From an uncultured Hyphomicrobiales bacterium (GTDB taxonomy: Bacteria > Pseudomonadota > Alphaproteobacteria > Rhizobiales > Beijerinckiaceae), in the NCBI GenBank assembly GCA_903902915.1, contig CAIUWR010000033.1, forward strand, positions 1-53,401: a stretch of 53,401 nt of DNA, read 5' to 3'. Position 1 is the first letter of the stretch, and each line of letters begins with the position of its first letter. The translations under genes were made by a program, and so were the position numbers. This document shows positions 1 through 8,286 of the stretch, piece by piece. The notes beneath the pieces were generated by a model that was given only the letters and a program-made list of their open reading frames with translations, was not told the DNA's origin and did no database searches.

Positions 1-27
1 ATTGATCGGGCGACAAAGACGTTTCGT

Positions 28-63
28 GGCTTTGGTCCGCCTCGGCCGGGGCGGACCAAAGCC
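28..63. repeat. 14-bp perfect inverted repeat (hairpin)
   Basis: The arms at 28-41 and 50-63 are exactly complementary over 14 bp around an 8-nt loop. There is no T-run on either side, so it is not a textbook intrinsic terminator. It could be a REP-like element, a factor-dependent terminator or an mRNA-stabilising hairpin. Confidence 0.6.
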
Positions 64-234
64 AGACAGATGGCGAAACCGATGGCTGGAGTGTCACCCA
101 TGTAATCGGTCTGATCTGTCAAGGACACATCCGGTTGCACAGCGCCAGCGGACGGGGTGGGGGTCGCGCGATGCTGATCGGTGGCGCGGTCGCCAAAGGC
201 GCTAATTCCCAATATCGAGCGGCCCCATCCCTCA

Positions 235-255
235 CCCCTCCCCACAGGGGAGGGG
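235..255. repeat. 9-bp perfect inverted repeat downstream of the helicase
   Basis: Arms CCCCTCCCC (235-243) and GGGGAGGGG (247-255) are perfectly complementary with a 3-nt loop ACA. The hairpin lies about 57 bp past the helicase stop codon and could end or protect its 3' end, although no U-run follows on the minus strand. A similar C/G-block palindrome occurs between livK and livH (36686-36713). Confidence 0.5.
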
Positions 256-311
256 AATCGGCAGGCGTTTCGCTTCGATAATTCAGGCCCTTGGAGCCGC
301 GTCCCCGCCGA

Positions 312-2330
312 TCAATCAGCCTTGGGGCGGTGCTTCTTGCCGAATTTCTTCGGGCCTGCCGGGTTGTCGCCAGCGGGCTTGCCCGCATAGGCCGGGCGCT
401 CGCCGGAGAAGTCCTTCTTGGGCGCGGAAAACTCCTTCTTCGGACCCGAGAACTCCTTCTTGGGACCAGAGAACTCCTTCTTAGGACCGGAGAAGTCCTT
501 CTTGAACAGGCCCTTGCGCTCGCCTTGATCGCCGGGCTTGTCGAAGTTGCGGGGCTTGCCGTCGGCGCCGCCCTTGTAGCCCGCGCTGTCCTTGTTCGAC
601 CCATAGGGCTTGGGGACGAACTTGCGCAGTTCCTGCAAGGTGCCTGCGGCGGGCTGGATGTTGACGTTTTCCTCGCCGGAGTTCTTGCGCACGCTGCTGG
701 CGAATTTCGCCGCCGCTTCTTCCAGAATCTCGAACTTGGTTTCCTTGTCGAAGATCTTGATGATCCCGATCTCGTTCTTCGTGATGTGGCCGAGGCGGCA
801 GATCACCGGCACGATCCACTTGGGGTCGGCGTTGTTGGTGCGGCCCACATTCATGCGGAACCAGACCATCGGCTCGGCGGAGCGGCGCTGGAAGGACTTG
901 TCGGTGGTGGCGTCTTCGCCCTCGGGGGTGGGGCCGAAGGTCTTGCGCTGCTCGCGCTCGCGCTTGTCCGGACGTTCGGGGCGCTGGCTGCGGTCGCGCG
1001 GGGGCTTGCCGGTCTGGGCGCCCGCCGCGAACACGTCTTCGGGCGCGGGCAGGCGGGCGCGGTGCAGGCGCACCAAGGCGCCAGCGATATCCTCGGGCGT
1101 GCGCTCGGCCATGAGCATCCTGGCCATTTCCGCATCTTCCTCGGTGTTCGCCTCGGCGAAGATCGGATCGTTCTGCATGCGCTGCTGGTCGGCGCGGCGA
1201 ATCTCTTCGGCAGTGGGCGGACCGGCCCAGAGCACGTCGATGCGCGCCTGCGCGATGAGGCCTTCGGCCTTGCGGCGGCGGGTATAGGGGGCGAGCAAAA
1301 TGCAGATGCCCTTGCGGCCCGCGCGGCCCGTGCGTCCGCTGCGATGCAGGAGGGTGTCGCGGTCGTTGGGCAATTCGGCGTGGATGACGAGTTCGAGGCC
1401 CGGCAGATCGATGCCGCGCGCCGCCACGTCGGTCGCCACGCAGACCCGCGCGCGTCCGTCGCGCAGGCTCTGCAACGCATGGGTGCGCTCGTTCTGCGAG
1501 AATTCGCCGGACAGGGCGACGGCGGCGAAGCCGCGCTCCACAAGGCTGGCGTGCAGATGGCGCACGGCCTCGCGGGTCTGGCAGAAGATCAGCGCGCCCG
1601 GCGGCTCGAAATAGCGCAGCACATTGACGACCGCGTGCTCGATCTCGTTGGGGGCGATCAAAAGGGCGCGATATTCGATGTCGCCATGGGACTGGGTCTG
1701 GTCCACCGTGTCGATGCGGAAGGCGTTGCGCTGGTAGCGGCGCGCCAGGGTCGCGATGTCGCGCGGAATGGTGGCGGAGAAGAGCAGGGTGCGGCGCTCG
1801 GTGGGGGTGGCGTCGAGGATGAACTCCATGTCCTCGCGAAAGCCCAGATCGAGCATCTCGTCGGCCTCGTCGAGCACAACCGCGCGCAGCTCGCTCACAT
1901 CGAGACGGCCGCGCTCCAGATGATCGCGCAGGCGGCCGGGGGTGCCCACCACGATATGGCAGCCGTCTTCCAGCGCGCGCGCCTCGCGGCGCACATCCAT
2001 GCCGCCGATGCAGGCGGTGACGCGGGCGCCCGAGGGGCCATAGAGCCAGACCAGCTCGCGCTGCACCTGCATGGCGAGTTCGCGCGTGGGCGCGACGACG
2101 AGCGCCATCGGGGCGCCGGGGGGGCCGACGCGCTCCTCGCCCACCAGCAAGGTGGAGGCGAGCGCGAGGCCATAGGCCACGGTCTTGCCGGAGCCGGTCT
2201 GGGCGGAGACGAGCAGATCGCGTTCGGCTGCGTCGGGCTGCAAGACGGCGGCCTGGACGGGGGTGGGTTCGGCGTAACCGCGCGCTTCGAGGGCGCGTTC
2301 AAGGCTGGGATTGGTAGAAGGAAACGGCAT
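312..2330 (-). CDS. DEAD-box RNA helicase, DbpA-like, with repeat-rich basic tail
   Basis: An ATP-dependent RNA helicase of 672 aa. Visible motifs are the Q-motif region (residues 18-26), motif I AQTGSGKT (43-50), PTRELA (81-86), DEAD (154-157), SAT (185-187) and HRSGRTGRAG (329-338). Residues about 486-560 look like a DbpA-type RNA-binding domain; in DbpA this binds 23S rRNA, so a role in ribosome assembly is inferred. The tail (about 608-643) holds tandem GPKKEFS-type heptads and ends in a Lys-rich stretch. The frame stays open upstream to 2591, but the helicase fold begins at once from the ATG at 2330, so that start was chosen; its Shine-Dalgarno is poor. Specificity as DbpA rather than another DEAD-box protein is a family-level guess. 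Confidence 0.93.
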   Translation of the reverse strand: MPFPSTNPSLERALEARGYAEPTPVQAAVLQPDAAERDLLVSAQTGSGKTVAYGLALASTLLVGEERVGPPGAPMALVVAPTRELAMQVQRELVWLYGPSGARVTACIGGMDVRREARALEDGCHIVVGTPGRLRDHLERGRLDVSELRAVVLDEADEMLDLGFREDMEFILDATPTERRTLLFSATIPRDIATLARRYQRNAFRIDTVDQTQSHGDIEYRALLIAPNEIEHAVVNVLRYFEPPGALIFCQTREAVRHLHASLVERGFAAVALSGEFSQNERTHALQSLRDGRARVCVATDVAARGIDLPGLELVIHAELPNDRDTLLHRSGRTGRAGRKGICILLAPYTRRRKAEGLIAQARIDVLWAGPPTAEEIRRADQQRMQNDPIFAEANTEEDAEMARMLMAERTPEDIAGALVRLHRARLPAPEDVFAAGAQTGKPPRDRSQRPERPDKREREQRKTFGPTPEGEDATTDKSFQRRSAEPMVWFRMNVGRTNNADPKWIVPVICRLGHITKNEIGIIKIFDKETKFEILEEAAAKFASSVRKNSGEENVNIQPAAGTLQELRKFVPKPYGSNKDSAGYKGGADGKPRNFDKPGDQGERKGLFKKDFSGPKKEFSGPKKEFSGPKKEFSAPKKDFSGERPAYAGKPAGDNPAGPKKFGKKHRPKAD
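405..509 (-). repeat. 21-bp in-frame tandem repeats in the helicase tail
   Basis: About five 21-bp units each encode a heptad of the form (G/A)PKK(E/D)FS. The central three are nearly identical at the protein level, and synonymous changes separate the DNA copies. Such a unit could change copy number by slippage. The encoded segment is basic and probably disordered, fitting non-specific RNA contact. Confidence 0.8.
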
Positions 2331-2648
2331 GAGGCGAGGGGCCTGACTATGAGGATGGGAGGTGTCGGGACGCGCGCCAACGAGGGCGCAGGCGCTGATG
2401 CGGATGTGGGATGGGTTTGACGTGTCGGCGAAAGGCGTGCCGGAAGGAACGCAACCGACACATCCCACTCTTGCTTTGTCAAGAAAAAAGCCTTCAATTC
2501 CATGGGCTTGGCTAGTTTTCGCCAGAACCGGCCAACCCGCGGCGTCCTTGACGCTTCGCCCGGGCGGGCCTTGCTTGCGTCCGTCATACACGGATCGGGC
2601 GTCAAAAGCGCGCTTTTTCGCGCTCCGGCCGTGGATGGAAAGCAGCTG
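2331..2648. other. intergenic region between cysteine hydrolase and helicase
   Basis: This 318-bp gap separates two leftward genes and should carry the helicase promoter. A minus-strand TTGACA hexamer is present at 2482-2477, without a convincing -10 partner at the usual distance. No RNA gene or clear repeat is seen. Confidence 0.4.
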
Positions 2649-3299
2649 TCAATTGTGGCGACGGTTCTGCGTCGCTGCGATCACGTCATCGCAGCTCATC
2701 AGGTCCGCATATTTCTGGCCCATATCGAACAGATTGGCCTCGTGAGGCCCGATGGCGCGGTCGCCCACGCAATCGGTGACGACGATGGTGCGCAGATTGT
2801 TGGACATGGCGTCGATGACGGTGGCGCGCACGCAGCCCGACGTCGTGCAGCCGGTCACGAACAGCGTATCCACGCGCTTCCACAGCAGCCAGGCCGCAAG
2901 CTCCGTGGCGAAGAAGGCCGAGGGCTGCCGCTTGCGAATGAGCAGTTCGCCGGGGGCGGGCGTCAGTTCCGGCACAATCTGGCTGAGCGGACTGTCCTCG
3001 GTCAGCTTCAATAGCCCCGGCGCCTTGCGAGTGAAGGCCCCCGCGTCCGATCCATCCGCCGCATAGACCACCCGCGTGTGGGCGACAGGCCAGCCGTTGG
3101 CGCGCGCATGGGCCAGCAGCGCTTGCGTGCGAGCGATGGACTGCGGGATGTTGCCGCCGCCAAAATGCGCAGGATCGGTGAAGCCCACGACGAAATCGAC
3201 GACCACGAGGGCCACTCGTTCGCCGATGCCGATGGGCTGGGCGAAGCCCTGACGGGCATAGATGTCGAGCTCGGACAACGGTTCCACCACTTTCACCAC
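2649..3299 (-). CDS. cysteine hydrolase (isochorismatase / N-carbamoylsarcosine amidase-like)
   Basis: A cytosolic hydrolase of 216 aa in the isochorismatase-like superfamily. The Asp-Lys-Cys triad is readable: Asp35 in VVVDF, Lys123 in RKRQPSAF and Cys156 in CTTSGCVRAT. The TSGCVRAT segment and the N-terminal extension before the first strand resemble N-carbamoylsarcosine amidase and related amidohydrolases more than true isochorismatases. The likely reaction is cleavage of a carbamoyl or amide bond; the substrate cannot be read from sequence. It is divergent from the PEP mutase-family gene at 3425, with about 125 bp between them, so both could share a control region. Length is normal for the family. 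Confidence 0.88.
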   Translation of the reverse strand: MVKVVEPLSELDIYARQGFAQPIGIGERVALVVVDFVVGFTDPAHFGGGNIPQSIARTQALLAHARANGWPVAHTRVVYAADGSDAGAFTRKAPGLLKLTEDSPLSQIVPELTPAPGELLIRKRQPSAFFATELAAWLLWKRVDTLFVTGCTTSGCVRATVIDAMSNNLRTIVVTDCVGDRAIGPHEANLFDMGQKYADLMSCDDVIAATQNRRHN

Positions 3300-3424
3300 A
3301 ATCAGCCATCAGGCTTGCATAAAAAGTCAGGCCAGACAACTTTCCAAACGGTTCGCTGATGGTCACTATCGCTTTGACCTGCGGCTTGGCGACAGCCGTT
3401 CATATGACGATGAAAGGGCCTGCC

Positions 3425-4294
3425 ATGGCTGATCCGCGTTTGCGCCAGACTCTTGAGGCTCGCAGCTTCCTTTGCGCCCCAGGCGTCTACGACCTCATTT
3501 CGGCGCTGATCGCCGACCGCATGGGCTTTCCGGCGCTCTATGTCACGGGCTATGGCGCGGTCGCCTCGTCGCTTGGCTTGCCGGACGCCGGACTTGCGAC
3601 CTATTCGCAAATGATCGACCGCATCGGCCGCATCACGGAGATGACGAAAACCCCTGTCATCGCCGACGCCGACACGGGCTATGGCGGCTTGCTCAATGTG
3701 CGGCACACGGTGCGCGGCTATGAAAAGGCGGGCGTCACGGCCATCCAGCTTGAAGACCAGGAATTTCCCAAAAAATGTGGCCACACGCCCAATCGCCGCG
3801 TGATACCGCTCGACGACATGGTGCGGAAAATCAGGGTGGCTTCCGACAGCCGCTCAAGCAGCGACTTTCTCATCATCGCGCGAACCGACGCGCGCACGGG
3901 CCTTGGGCTGGACGAAGCTATTCGCCGTGGCGAAGCCTATGGCGCCGCAGGAGCCGACATCATCTTTATCGAGTCGCCGGAGAGCGAGGCGGAGATGGCG
4001 GAAATTAGCCGACGCATCGACAAGCCGCTGCTGGCCAACATGGTCAATGGCGGACGCACGCCCATGTTGAAAGCGCCGCGTCTGGCGGAGCTTGGCTATG
4101 CGCTCGCCATTTTTCCCGTCGTGGGTTTTCTAGCCGCGGCGCAGGCGCTCACGACGGTTTATCAGGACGTGCTGGACACCGGCGGCTGCACCGGCGCCGC
4201 CCCCCTGTTCGACTTCGAAGCCTTCAATGAGTTGATCGGCTTTCGCGACGTCTGGGAATTCGAGCGCCGCTACGGCGAGCCGGACCAGGCATGA
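3425..4294 (+). CDS. isocitrate lyase / PEP mutase superfamily enzyme
   Basis: A 289-aa TIM-barrel enzyme of the family that includes 2-methylisocitrate lyase, oxaloacetate decarboxylase and carboxyphosphonoenolpyruvate mutase. The metal-binding Asp pair is in ADADTGYG (Asp81, Asp83), and the active-site loop motif KKCGH is at 116-120. The Cys in KKCGH favours a lyase (C-C cleavage of a 2-hydroxy acid) over a phosphonate mutase. The size is near that of the 2-methylisocitrate lyase group, but prpC and prpD are not nearby, so the substrate is open. An upstream in-frame ATG exists at 3359; the ATG at 3425 fits the family N-terminus and has GAAAGGG about 7 nt before it. Confidence 0.88.
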   Translation: MADPRLRQTLEARSFLCAPGVYDLISALIADRMGFPALYVTGYGAVASSLGLPDAGLATYSQMIDRIGRITEMTKTPVIADADTGYGGLLNVRHTVRGYEKAGVTAIQLEDQEFPKKCGHTPNRRVIPLDDMVRKIRVASDSRSSSDFLIIARTDARTGLGLDEAIRRGEAYGAAGADIIFIESPESEAEMAEISRRIDKPLLANMVNGGRTPMLKAPRLAELGYALAIFPVVGFLAAAQALTTVYQDVLDTGGCTGAAPLFDFEAFNELIGFRDVWEFERRYGEPDQA

Positions 4295-4546
4295 AAGATC
4301 GGGCGCTTGATGTGCGAGGCAAGGCGATCAGTTGACCGGAAGGTTGGGCTGGCGGCGAAGGCCCGATCGGGGAGCCGGCCGTTCCCATATTGGGAGTGGG
4401 GCAGCATTTCCGTTTGCGCCTCGGGCGGATCGGGGTGTAGATCACAGCGATCATTCCAATTGCGCCCCAAGACAAGTCCGGTCGTCAGGCGAACATGCTT
4501 TTCGTGACCGCCCGGACCATCGTCGCCAGCCGCAGGACCACGCGCC

Positions 4547-5371
4547 GTGCCAGAACCCCTTGATGCGCCGCTCATCGAACTGAAGGACGTTCGTTTCGGT
4601 TACGGCGGGCGTCTGGTTCTCGATGGCCTCGATCTGACCGTGCCGCGTGGGCAAATTCTCGCCGTCATGGGCGGGTCAGGGAGTGGCAAGACCTCGCTGT
4701 TGGGCCTTCTGGGCGGACGCAACATCGCCTTGTCCGGCAGTGTGAAAGTCGATGGGAACGAGGTCGGGAGCCTCAATGGCGCCAAACTTTACGCGCTGCG
4801 TCGGCGCATGGGCATGCTGTTCCAGTTCGGCGCGCTGTTCACCGATCTCAGCGTTTTCGAAAATGTCGCTTTTCCCTATCGTGAGCAGACGGATTTGCCG
4901 GAGGCCGTGATTCGGGATCTCGTGCTCCTGAAGCTGGAAGCGGTTGGCCTGCGCGGCGCGGCCGATTTGGCCCCCTCGCAACTGTCCGGCGGCATGGCGC
5001 GCCGGGTGGCGCTGGCGAGGGCGATCGCGCTTGATCCGATGTTGATGTTCTATGACGAGCCCTTTACGGGTCTCGACCCGATTTCGGCGGGCATCATCGG
5101 GCGTCTGATCCAGCGCTTGAACGTGGCTTTCGGCATGACGTCGCTCCTTGTGACCCATGACGTCAACGAAACGCTGCGGATCGCCGACCGGATCGTGGTC
5201 ATTTCGGAGGGCAGGATCGTCCGTGACATGACGCCGCAAGAGCTGCGTTCGAGCGATGATCGCTTCATCCGCCAGTTCGCCGACGGCCTGCCCGATGGCC
5301 CCGTGCCCTTTCATTATCCCGCGTCTCCCTATGCCGGGCAACTGCTAGGGGACCATGACGTTCATGCTTGA
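4547..5371 (+). CDS. mlaF: Mla phospholipid transport ATPase MlaF
   Basis: The cytoplasmic ATPase of the Mla ABC system, which moves glycerophospholipids between the outer and inner membrane to keep outer-membrane asymmetry. 274 aa. Walker A is GGSGSGKTS, the signature is LSGGMARRVALARA and Walker B is MFYDEPFTGLDP, followed by the H-loop VTHD. The start is GTG at 4547. It opens a tightly packed set (mlaF-E-D-A-C-B) and overlaps mlaE by 17 nt, which points to one transcript and coupled translation. The 250 bp upstream probably hold the operon promoter. The neighbouring MlaE, MlaD, MlaC and MlaB make the assignment firm. Confidence 0.96.
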   Translation: MPEPLDAPLIELKDVRFGYGGRLVLDGLDLTVPRGQILAVMGGSGSGKTSLLGLLGGRNIALSGSVKVDGNEVGSLNGAKLYALRRRMGMLFQFGALFTDLSVFENVAFPYREQTDLPEAVIRDLVLLKLEAVGLRGAADLAPSQLSGGMARRVALARAIALDPMLMFYDEPFTGLDPISAGIIGRLIQRLNVAFGMTSLLVTHDVNETLRIADRIVVISEGRIVRDMTPQELRSSDDRFIRQFADGLPDGPVPFHYPASPYAGQLLGDHDVHA

Positions 5372-6149
5372 TTTTCTCGAAGGGCTCGGAGCCGCCGCCC
5401 TGCGCGTCCTGGCGCGTCTGGGCCTGGCCACAGGATTCTTTCAGGCTGTTCTGGCGCGGGCGCCTGGTAGTGCGAAGCGGTTCGGTCTGCTGGTGCGGGA
5501 GGTCTACTTCTCTGGCGTGCGCTCGCTCGCGATCATTGTCGTATCAGGCCTGTTCGTCGGCATGGTTTTGGCGGTGCAGGGCTATGAGGTCTTGCAGCGC
5601 TTTGGCTCGGCGGACGCGCTCGGCTCCCTAGTCGCCCTGTCCCTTGTGCGCGAACTGGGGCCCGTTGTCGCCGCGCTTCTGTTCGCAGGCCGCGCGGGGT
5701 CGGCCGTGACGGCGGAAATCGGTCTGATGCGCGCCACCGAGCAATTGGCGGCCATGGATATGATGGCGGTCGATCCGATCACCCGGGTCGTCGCCCCCCG
5801 CTTTTTGGCCGCTGTCGCATCGCTGCCGATTCTGGCGGTCATTTTTTCGAGCGCGGGCGTCATCGGCGCCTATCTGGTGGGCGTTGAGCTGATCGGGATC
5901 GATTCGGGCGCTTTCTGGTCCCAGATGAGCGCAAGCGTCGATTTTCGCCTCGATGTGCTCAATGGCCTGTTCAAGGCGCTGGTTTTTGGCGTTGCGGTGG
6001 GCCTGATTTCCGTGTTCGAAGGCTACCATGCCGCGCCGACCGCCGAGGGGGTCGCCGGCGCCACCACCCGCACGGTGGTGATCTCGTCCCTGAGCGTGCT
6101 GACGCTTGATTTTATCCTGACCGTCCTGATGTTTAGGGGTCTGAACTGA
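5355..6149 (+). CDS. mlaE: Mla phospholipid transport permease MlaE
   Basis: The inner-membrane permease of the Mla complex, 264 aa, the usual size for the MlaE (DUF140) family. Several hydrophobic segments are evident, for example around VRSLAIIVVSGLFVGMVLAV and in the Leu/Ile-rich C-terminus. A conserved family stretch is seen at VRELGPVVAALLFAGRAGSA. It partners MlaF (ATPase) and MlaD (MCE ring). The start at 5355 lies inside the mlaF 3' end, and the stop overlaps the mlaD start (TGATG), so translation is coupled on both sides. Confidence 0.96.
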   Translation: MTFMLDFLEGLGAAALRVLARLGLATGFFQAVLARAPGSAKRFGLLVREVYFSGVRSLAIIVVSGLFVGMVLAVQGYEVLQRFGSADALGSLVALSLVRELGPVVAALLFAGRAGSAVTAEIGLMRATEQLAAMDMMAVDPITRVVAPRFLAAVASLPILAVIFSSAGVIGAYLVGVELIGIDSGAFWSQMSASVDFRLDVLNGLFKALVFGVAVGLISVFEGYHAAPTAEGVAGATTRTVVISSLSVLTLDFILTVLMFRGLN

Positions 6150-6622
6150 TGAGCCGCTCCAAAACCAACGTCGCCGTCGGCGCCTTCGTGGCGCTCGGGA
6201 TGGTCGCAATCGCATTCATGGCCCTCAAAGTTGGCAATCTCGTCAGTTTTGACAGCGGCGTGGGCTACAGGCTCGAGGCCCGGTTCGACAATATCGGGGG
6301 TCTGCGGGTGCGCGCGCCGGTCAAGAGCGCGGGCGTCGTGGTGGGCCGCGTGGAAGCGATCCATCTGGACAAGGACACCTATGAAGCGGTCGCCGATCTG
6401 CGCATCCGCCCGGAATACCGGTTCTCAAGTGACACAATCGCCGCCATTGTGACGTCCGGACTTCTGGGCGAGCAATACTTAAGCTTAGACGCAGGCGGAG
6501 ATTCGCGCTATCTTGTAGATGGTGAACGCATTATCAAAACTCAGTCAGCGATGGTCCTTGAGAAGCTGATCGGGCAATTTTTGTATAACAAGGCCGCAGA
6601 AACCTCTGGAGACCGTAAATGA
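6149..6622 (+). CDS. mlaD: Mla MCE-domain lipid-binding subunit MlaD
   Basis: 157 aa with one N-terminal membrane anchor (about residues 7-29) and a periplasmic MCE domain (about 38-118) containing the family stretch YRLEARFDNIGGLRVRAPVK. MlaD forms a ring in the periplasm that passes phospholipid between MlaC and the MlaFE core. Length is typical. The 1-nt overlap with mlaE and the 4-nt overlap with mlaA place it firmly in the operon. Confidence 0.95.
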   Translation: MSRSKTNVAVGAFVALGMVAIAFMALKVGNLVSFDSGVGYRLEARFDNIGGLRVRAPVKSAGVVVGRVEAIHLDKDTYEAVADLRIRPEYRFSSDTIAAIVTSGLLGEQYLSLDAGGDSRYLVDGERIIKTQSAMVLEKLIGQFLYNKAAETSGDRK

Positions 6623-7326
6623 CTTACGTAGCGCGCTCGGCCCTGGCGGGGGCTATCCTTCTCGCCGGTTTGAGCCTCTCCTCAGCGGCGATCGCCCAGA
6701 ATGCCGAGCATCACGATCCGATCGAGCCCTTCAACCGCGGCGTTTTCGGCTTCAACGAAGTGCTCGACACCGTCGCTTTCAAGCCGCTCTCGACGATCTG
6801 GAACACGGTCCTGCCCGAGCCGGTGCGAACCGGGGTGAGCAATGTGTTCGGCAATCTCGACGATGTGTTCATCGGCGCCAACCATGTGCTGCAAGGGCGT
6901 GGCAAGGACGCGATGACTGATTTTTCGCGCGTATTGATCAATTCGACGGTCGGCCTCGCCGGTCTGATCGACGTGGCCTCGACACAGGATCTCCAGAAGG
7001 GCGAAGGCGATTTCGGCCAGACGCTTGGCGTCTGGGGCGCGGAGCCGGGCTTCTATGTGGTGCTGCCATTGCTTGGCCCGTCCACCGCGCGCGATACGGT
7101 CGGCCGCGTGGCGCGCGTGGCCTCCGATCCGCGAACCTATTTCGCCCCCGTGTGGTCCTATAGCTCCACCGGCCTCGAATTCGTCCAGGTTAAGGCCGAC
7201 AACGTCGGCAACGCCAATCTGATCGACAGCTCGAGTCTCGATAAATACGCCTTCACCCGCAACCTCTATCTCCAGCGTCGCGCCGCCATCGTGCAGTCGG
7301 GCCGGGATGCGGCCGGCGCCCACTAA
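6619..7326 (+). CDS. mlaA: MlaA/VacJ-family protein, without a lipobox
   Basis: 235 aa, VacJ/MlaA family, shown by DPIEPFNRGVFGFNEVLD and the downstream DSRVLINSTVG-like segment. In enterobacteria MlaA is an outer-membrane lipoprotein that removes misplaced phospholipid from the outer leaflet and hands it to MlaC. Here the leader ends LSLSSAAIAQ with no Cys, so it looks like a signal peptidase I substrate rather than a lipoprotein. In E. coli mlaA is unlinked to mlaFEDCB; here it sits between mlaD and mlaC. Its stop falls 22 nt before the mlaC start. Confidence 0.93.
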   Translation: MTYVARSALAGAILLAGLSLSSAAIAQNAEHHDPIEPFNRGVFGFNEVLDTVAFKPLSTIWNTVLPEPVRTGVSNVFGNLDDVFIGANHVLQGRGKDAMTDFSRVLINSTVGLAGLIDVASTQDLQKGEGDFGQTLGVWGAEPGFYVVLPLLGPSTARDTVGRVARVASDPRTYFAPVWSYSSTGLEFVQVKADNVGNANLIDSSSLDKYAFTRNLYLQRRAAIVQSGRDAAGAH

Positions 7327-7348
7327 TCTCTCAATTCAGGCTATCTCC

Positions 7349-7936
7349 ATGTTGCGCTTCGTATTTTCGCTCGGCCTCCTGTTCGCCTGCATGGCTCCCG
7401 CCCAGGCGCAAAACGCAAGCGCTGAAGAGCTTGTGCGCCATATGGCGGCGGATGTGACGGCTCAGGTTCGCAAGAATCCCGAGTTGGTCAATTCCCAAAC
7501 GCAGCTGGCCGCGCTCGTCGAACAGCGTCTCATGCCGCGTTTCGATTTCAACCGCATCACACAGGTGGCCATGGGCCGCAACTGGCCCCGCGCGTCGGGC
7601 GGCGAGCAGCAGCAGGTTGTGACCGAATTCAGCAAGTTGCTGGTCCGCACCTATTCCAACGCCCTCGCCAGCCTCAAGGATCTCGACGTTCAGGTCCGCG
7701 ATACGCGCGCCAACGGCGGATCGGACGTGACGGTTCGCACCCAGATGATCGGCCGTGCGAAGCCCGTGGAGATTGACTACAGCCTGTCGAGCGCCACGGG
7801 CGGATGGCGGGTCTATGACGTCACCGTGGAGGGCGTCAGTCTGGTCACCGCTTATCGCGACGAGTTCAACGGCGTGGTCAGTTCGTCAGGCGTCGCGGGC
7901 CTGATTTCCGTGCTCAAGCAAAAAAACGCGAAATGA
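7349..7936 (+). CDS. mlaC: periplasmic phospholipid-binding protein MlaC
   Basis: 195 aa including a signal peptide (cleavage expected after PAQAQ). MlaC/Ttg2D shuttles lipid across the periplasm between MlaA and MlaD. The core includes LVEQRLMPRFDFNRITQVAMG and the C-terminal WRVYDVTVEGVSLVTAYR, both characteristic of the family. The frame is open from 7307, inside mlaA, but the ATG at 7349 starts exactly at the signal peptide and was chosen. The stop overlaps the mlaB start (ATGA). Confidence 0.95.
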   Translation: MLRFVFSLGLLFACMAPAQAQNASAEELVRHMAADVTAQVRKNPELVNSQTQLAALVEQRLMPRFDFNRITQVAMGRNWPRASGGEQQQVVTEFSKLLVRTYSNALASLKDLDVQVRDTRANGGSDVTVRTQMIGRAKPVEIDYSLSSATGGWRVYDVTVEGVSLVTAYRDEFNGVVSSSGVAGLISVLKQKNAK

Positions 7937-8250
7937 CGGGCGCGTCCGGCGCGCTGGTCCATGAGGTCAAGCCTGGCGCTCAGCACATTGCGCTGAGCGG
8001 CGTCCTCACCATGGACAACGTCGGGGCGATGTACCGCAATCTCCGGCCCTTCGAGGCGGGCGCAAGATTGACGCTTGATGTGAGCGGCGTGACGAAGGCT
8101 GATTCCAGCGCCCTCGCGCTGGTCACGGCGCTGGTGCGCGGCGCGCGCGCCCAGAAAATGCGGGTGGTCCTGCAGCCCTTGCCACGCGCCTTGTCGCCTG
8201 TCATTGAGCTTTACGGGCTTCATGACATATTGTCCTCCTGCGCGGCGTGA
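7933..8250 (+). CDS. mlaB: STAS-domain protein MlaB
   Basis: 105 aa, a single STAS domain. The stretch LDVSGVTKADSSALALVTAL is the usual strand-loop-helix around the Ser that binds its partner in STAS proteins. MlaB binds MlaF in the cytoplasm and stabilises the transporter. It overlaps mlaC by 4 nt and is the last recognised Mla subunit; an unknown exported protein follows after 36 nt. Confidence 0.92.
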   Translation: MTGASGALVHEVKPGAQHIALSGVLTMDNVGAMYRNLRPFEAGARLTLDVSGVTKADSSALALVTALVRGARAQKMRVVLQPLPRALSPVIELYGLHDILSSCAA

Positions 8251-8286
8251 GGCTTGGGGCCACGTGAGAAAAGAAAATCAGCGACG

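Larger units (their letters stand above)
1..311. other. left-edge intergenic region with two hairpins
   Basis: No convincing gene is visible here; the open frames are GC-rich shadows. It lies downstream of the leftward helicase. Two perfect inverted repeats stand out (28-63 and 235-255, listed separately). A gene to the left of the window may end close by, but nothing in this stretch reads as its 3' end. Confidence 0.5.

Noticed and set aside
291-2420. 709-aa open frame opposite the DEAD-box helicase
   Set aside because: It is the antisense shadow of a GC-rich gene: low-complexity Ala/Gly/Arg with no motif, while the minus strand carries all helicase motifs.
3302-3784. 160-aa leftward open frame between the hydrolase and PEP mutase-family genes
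   Set aside because: It is antisense to the enzyme gene and has no family resemblance.
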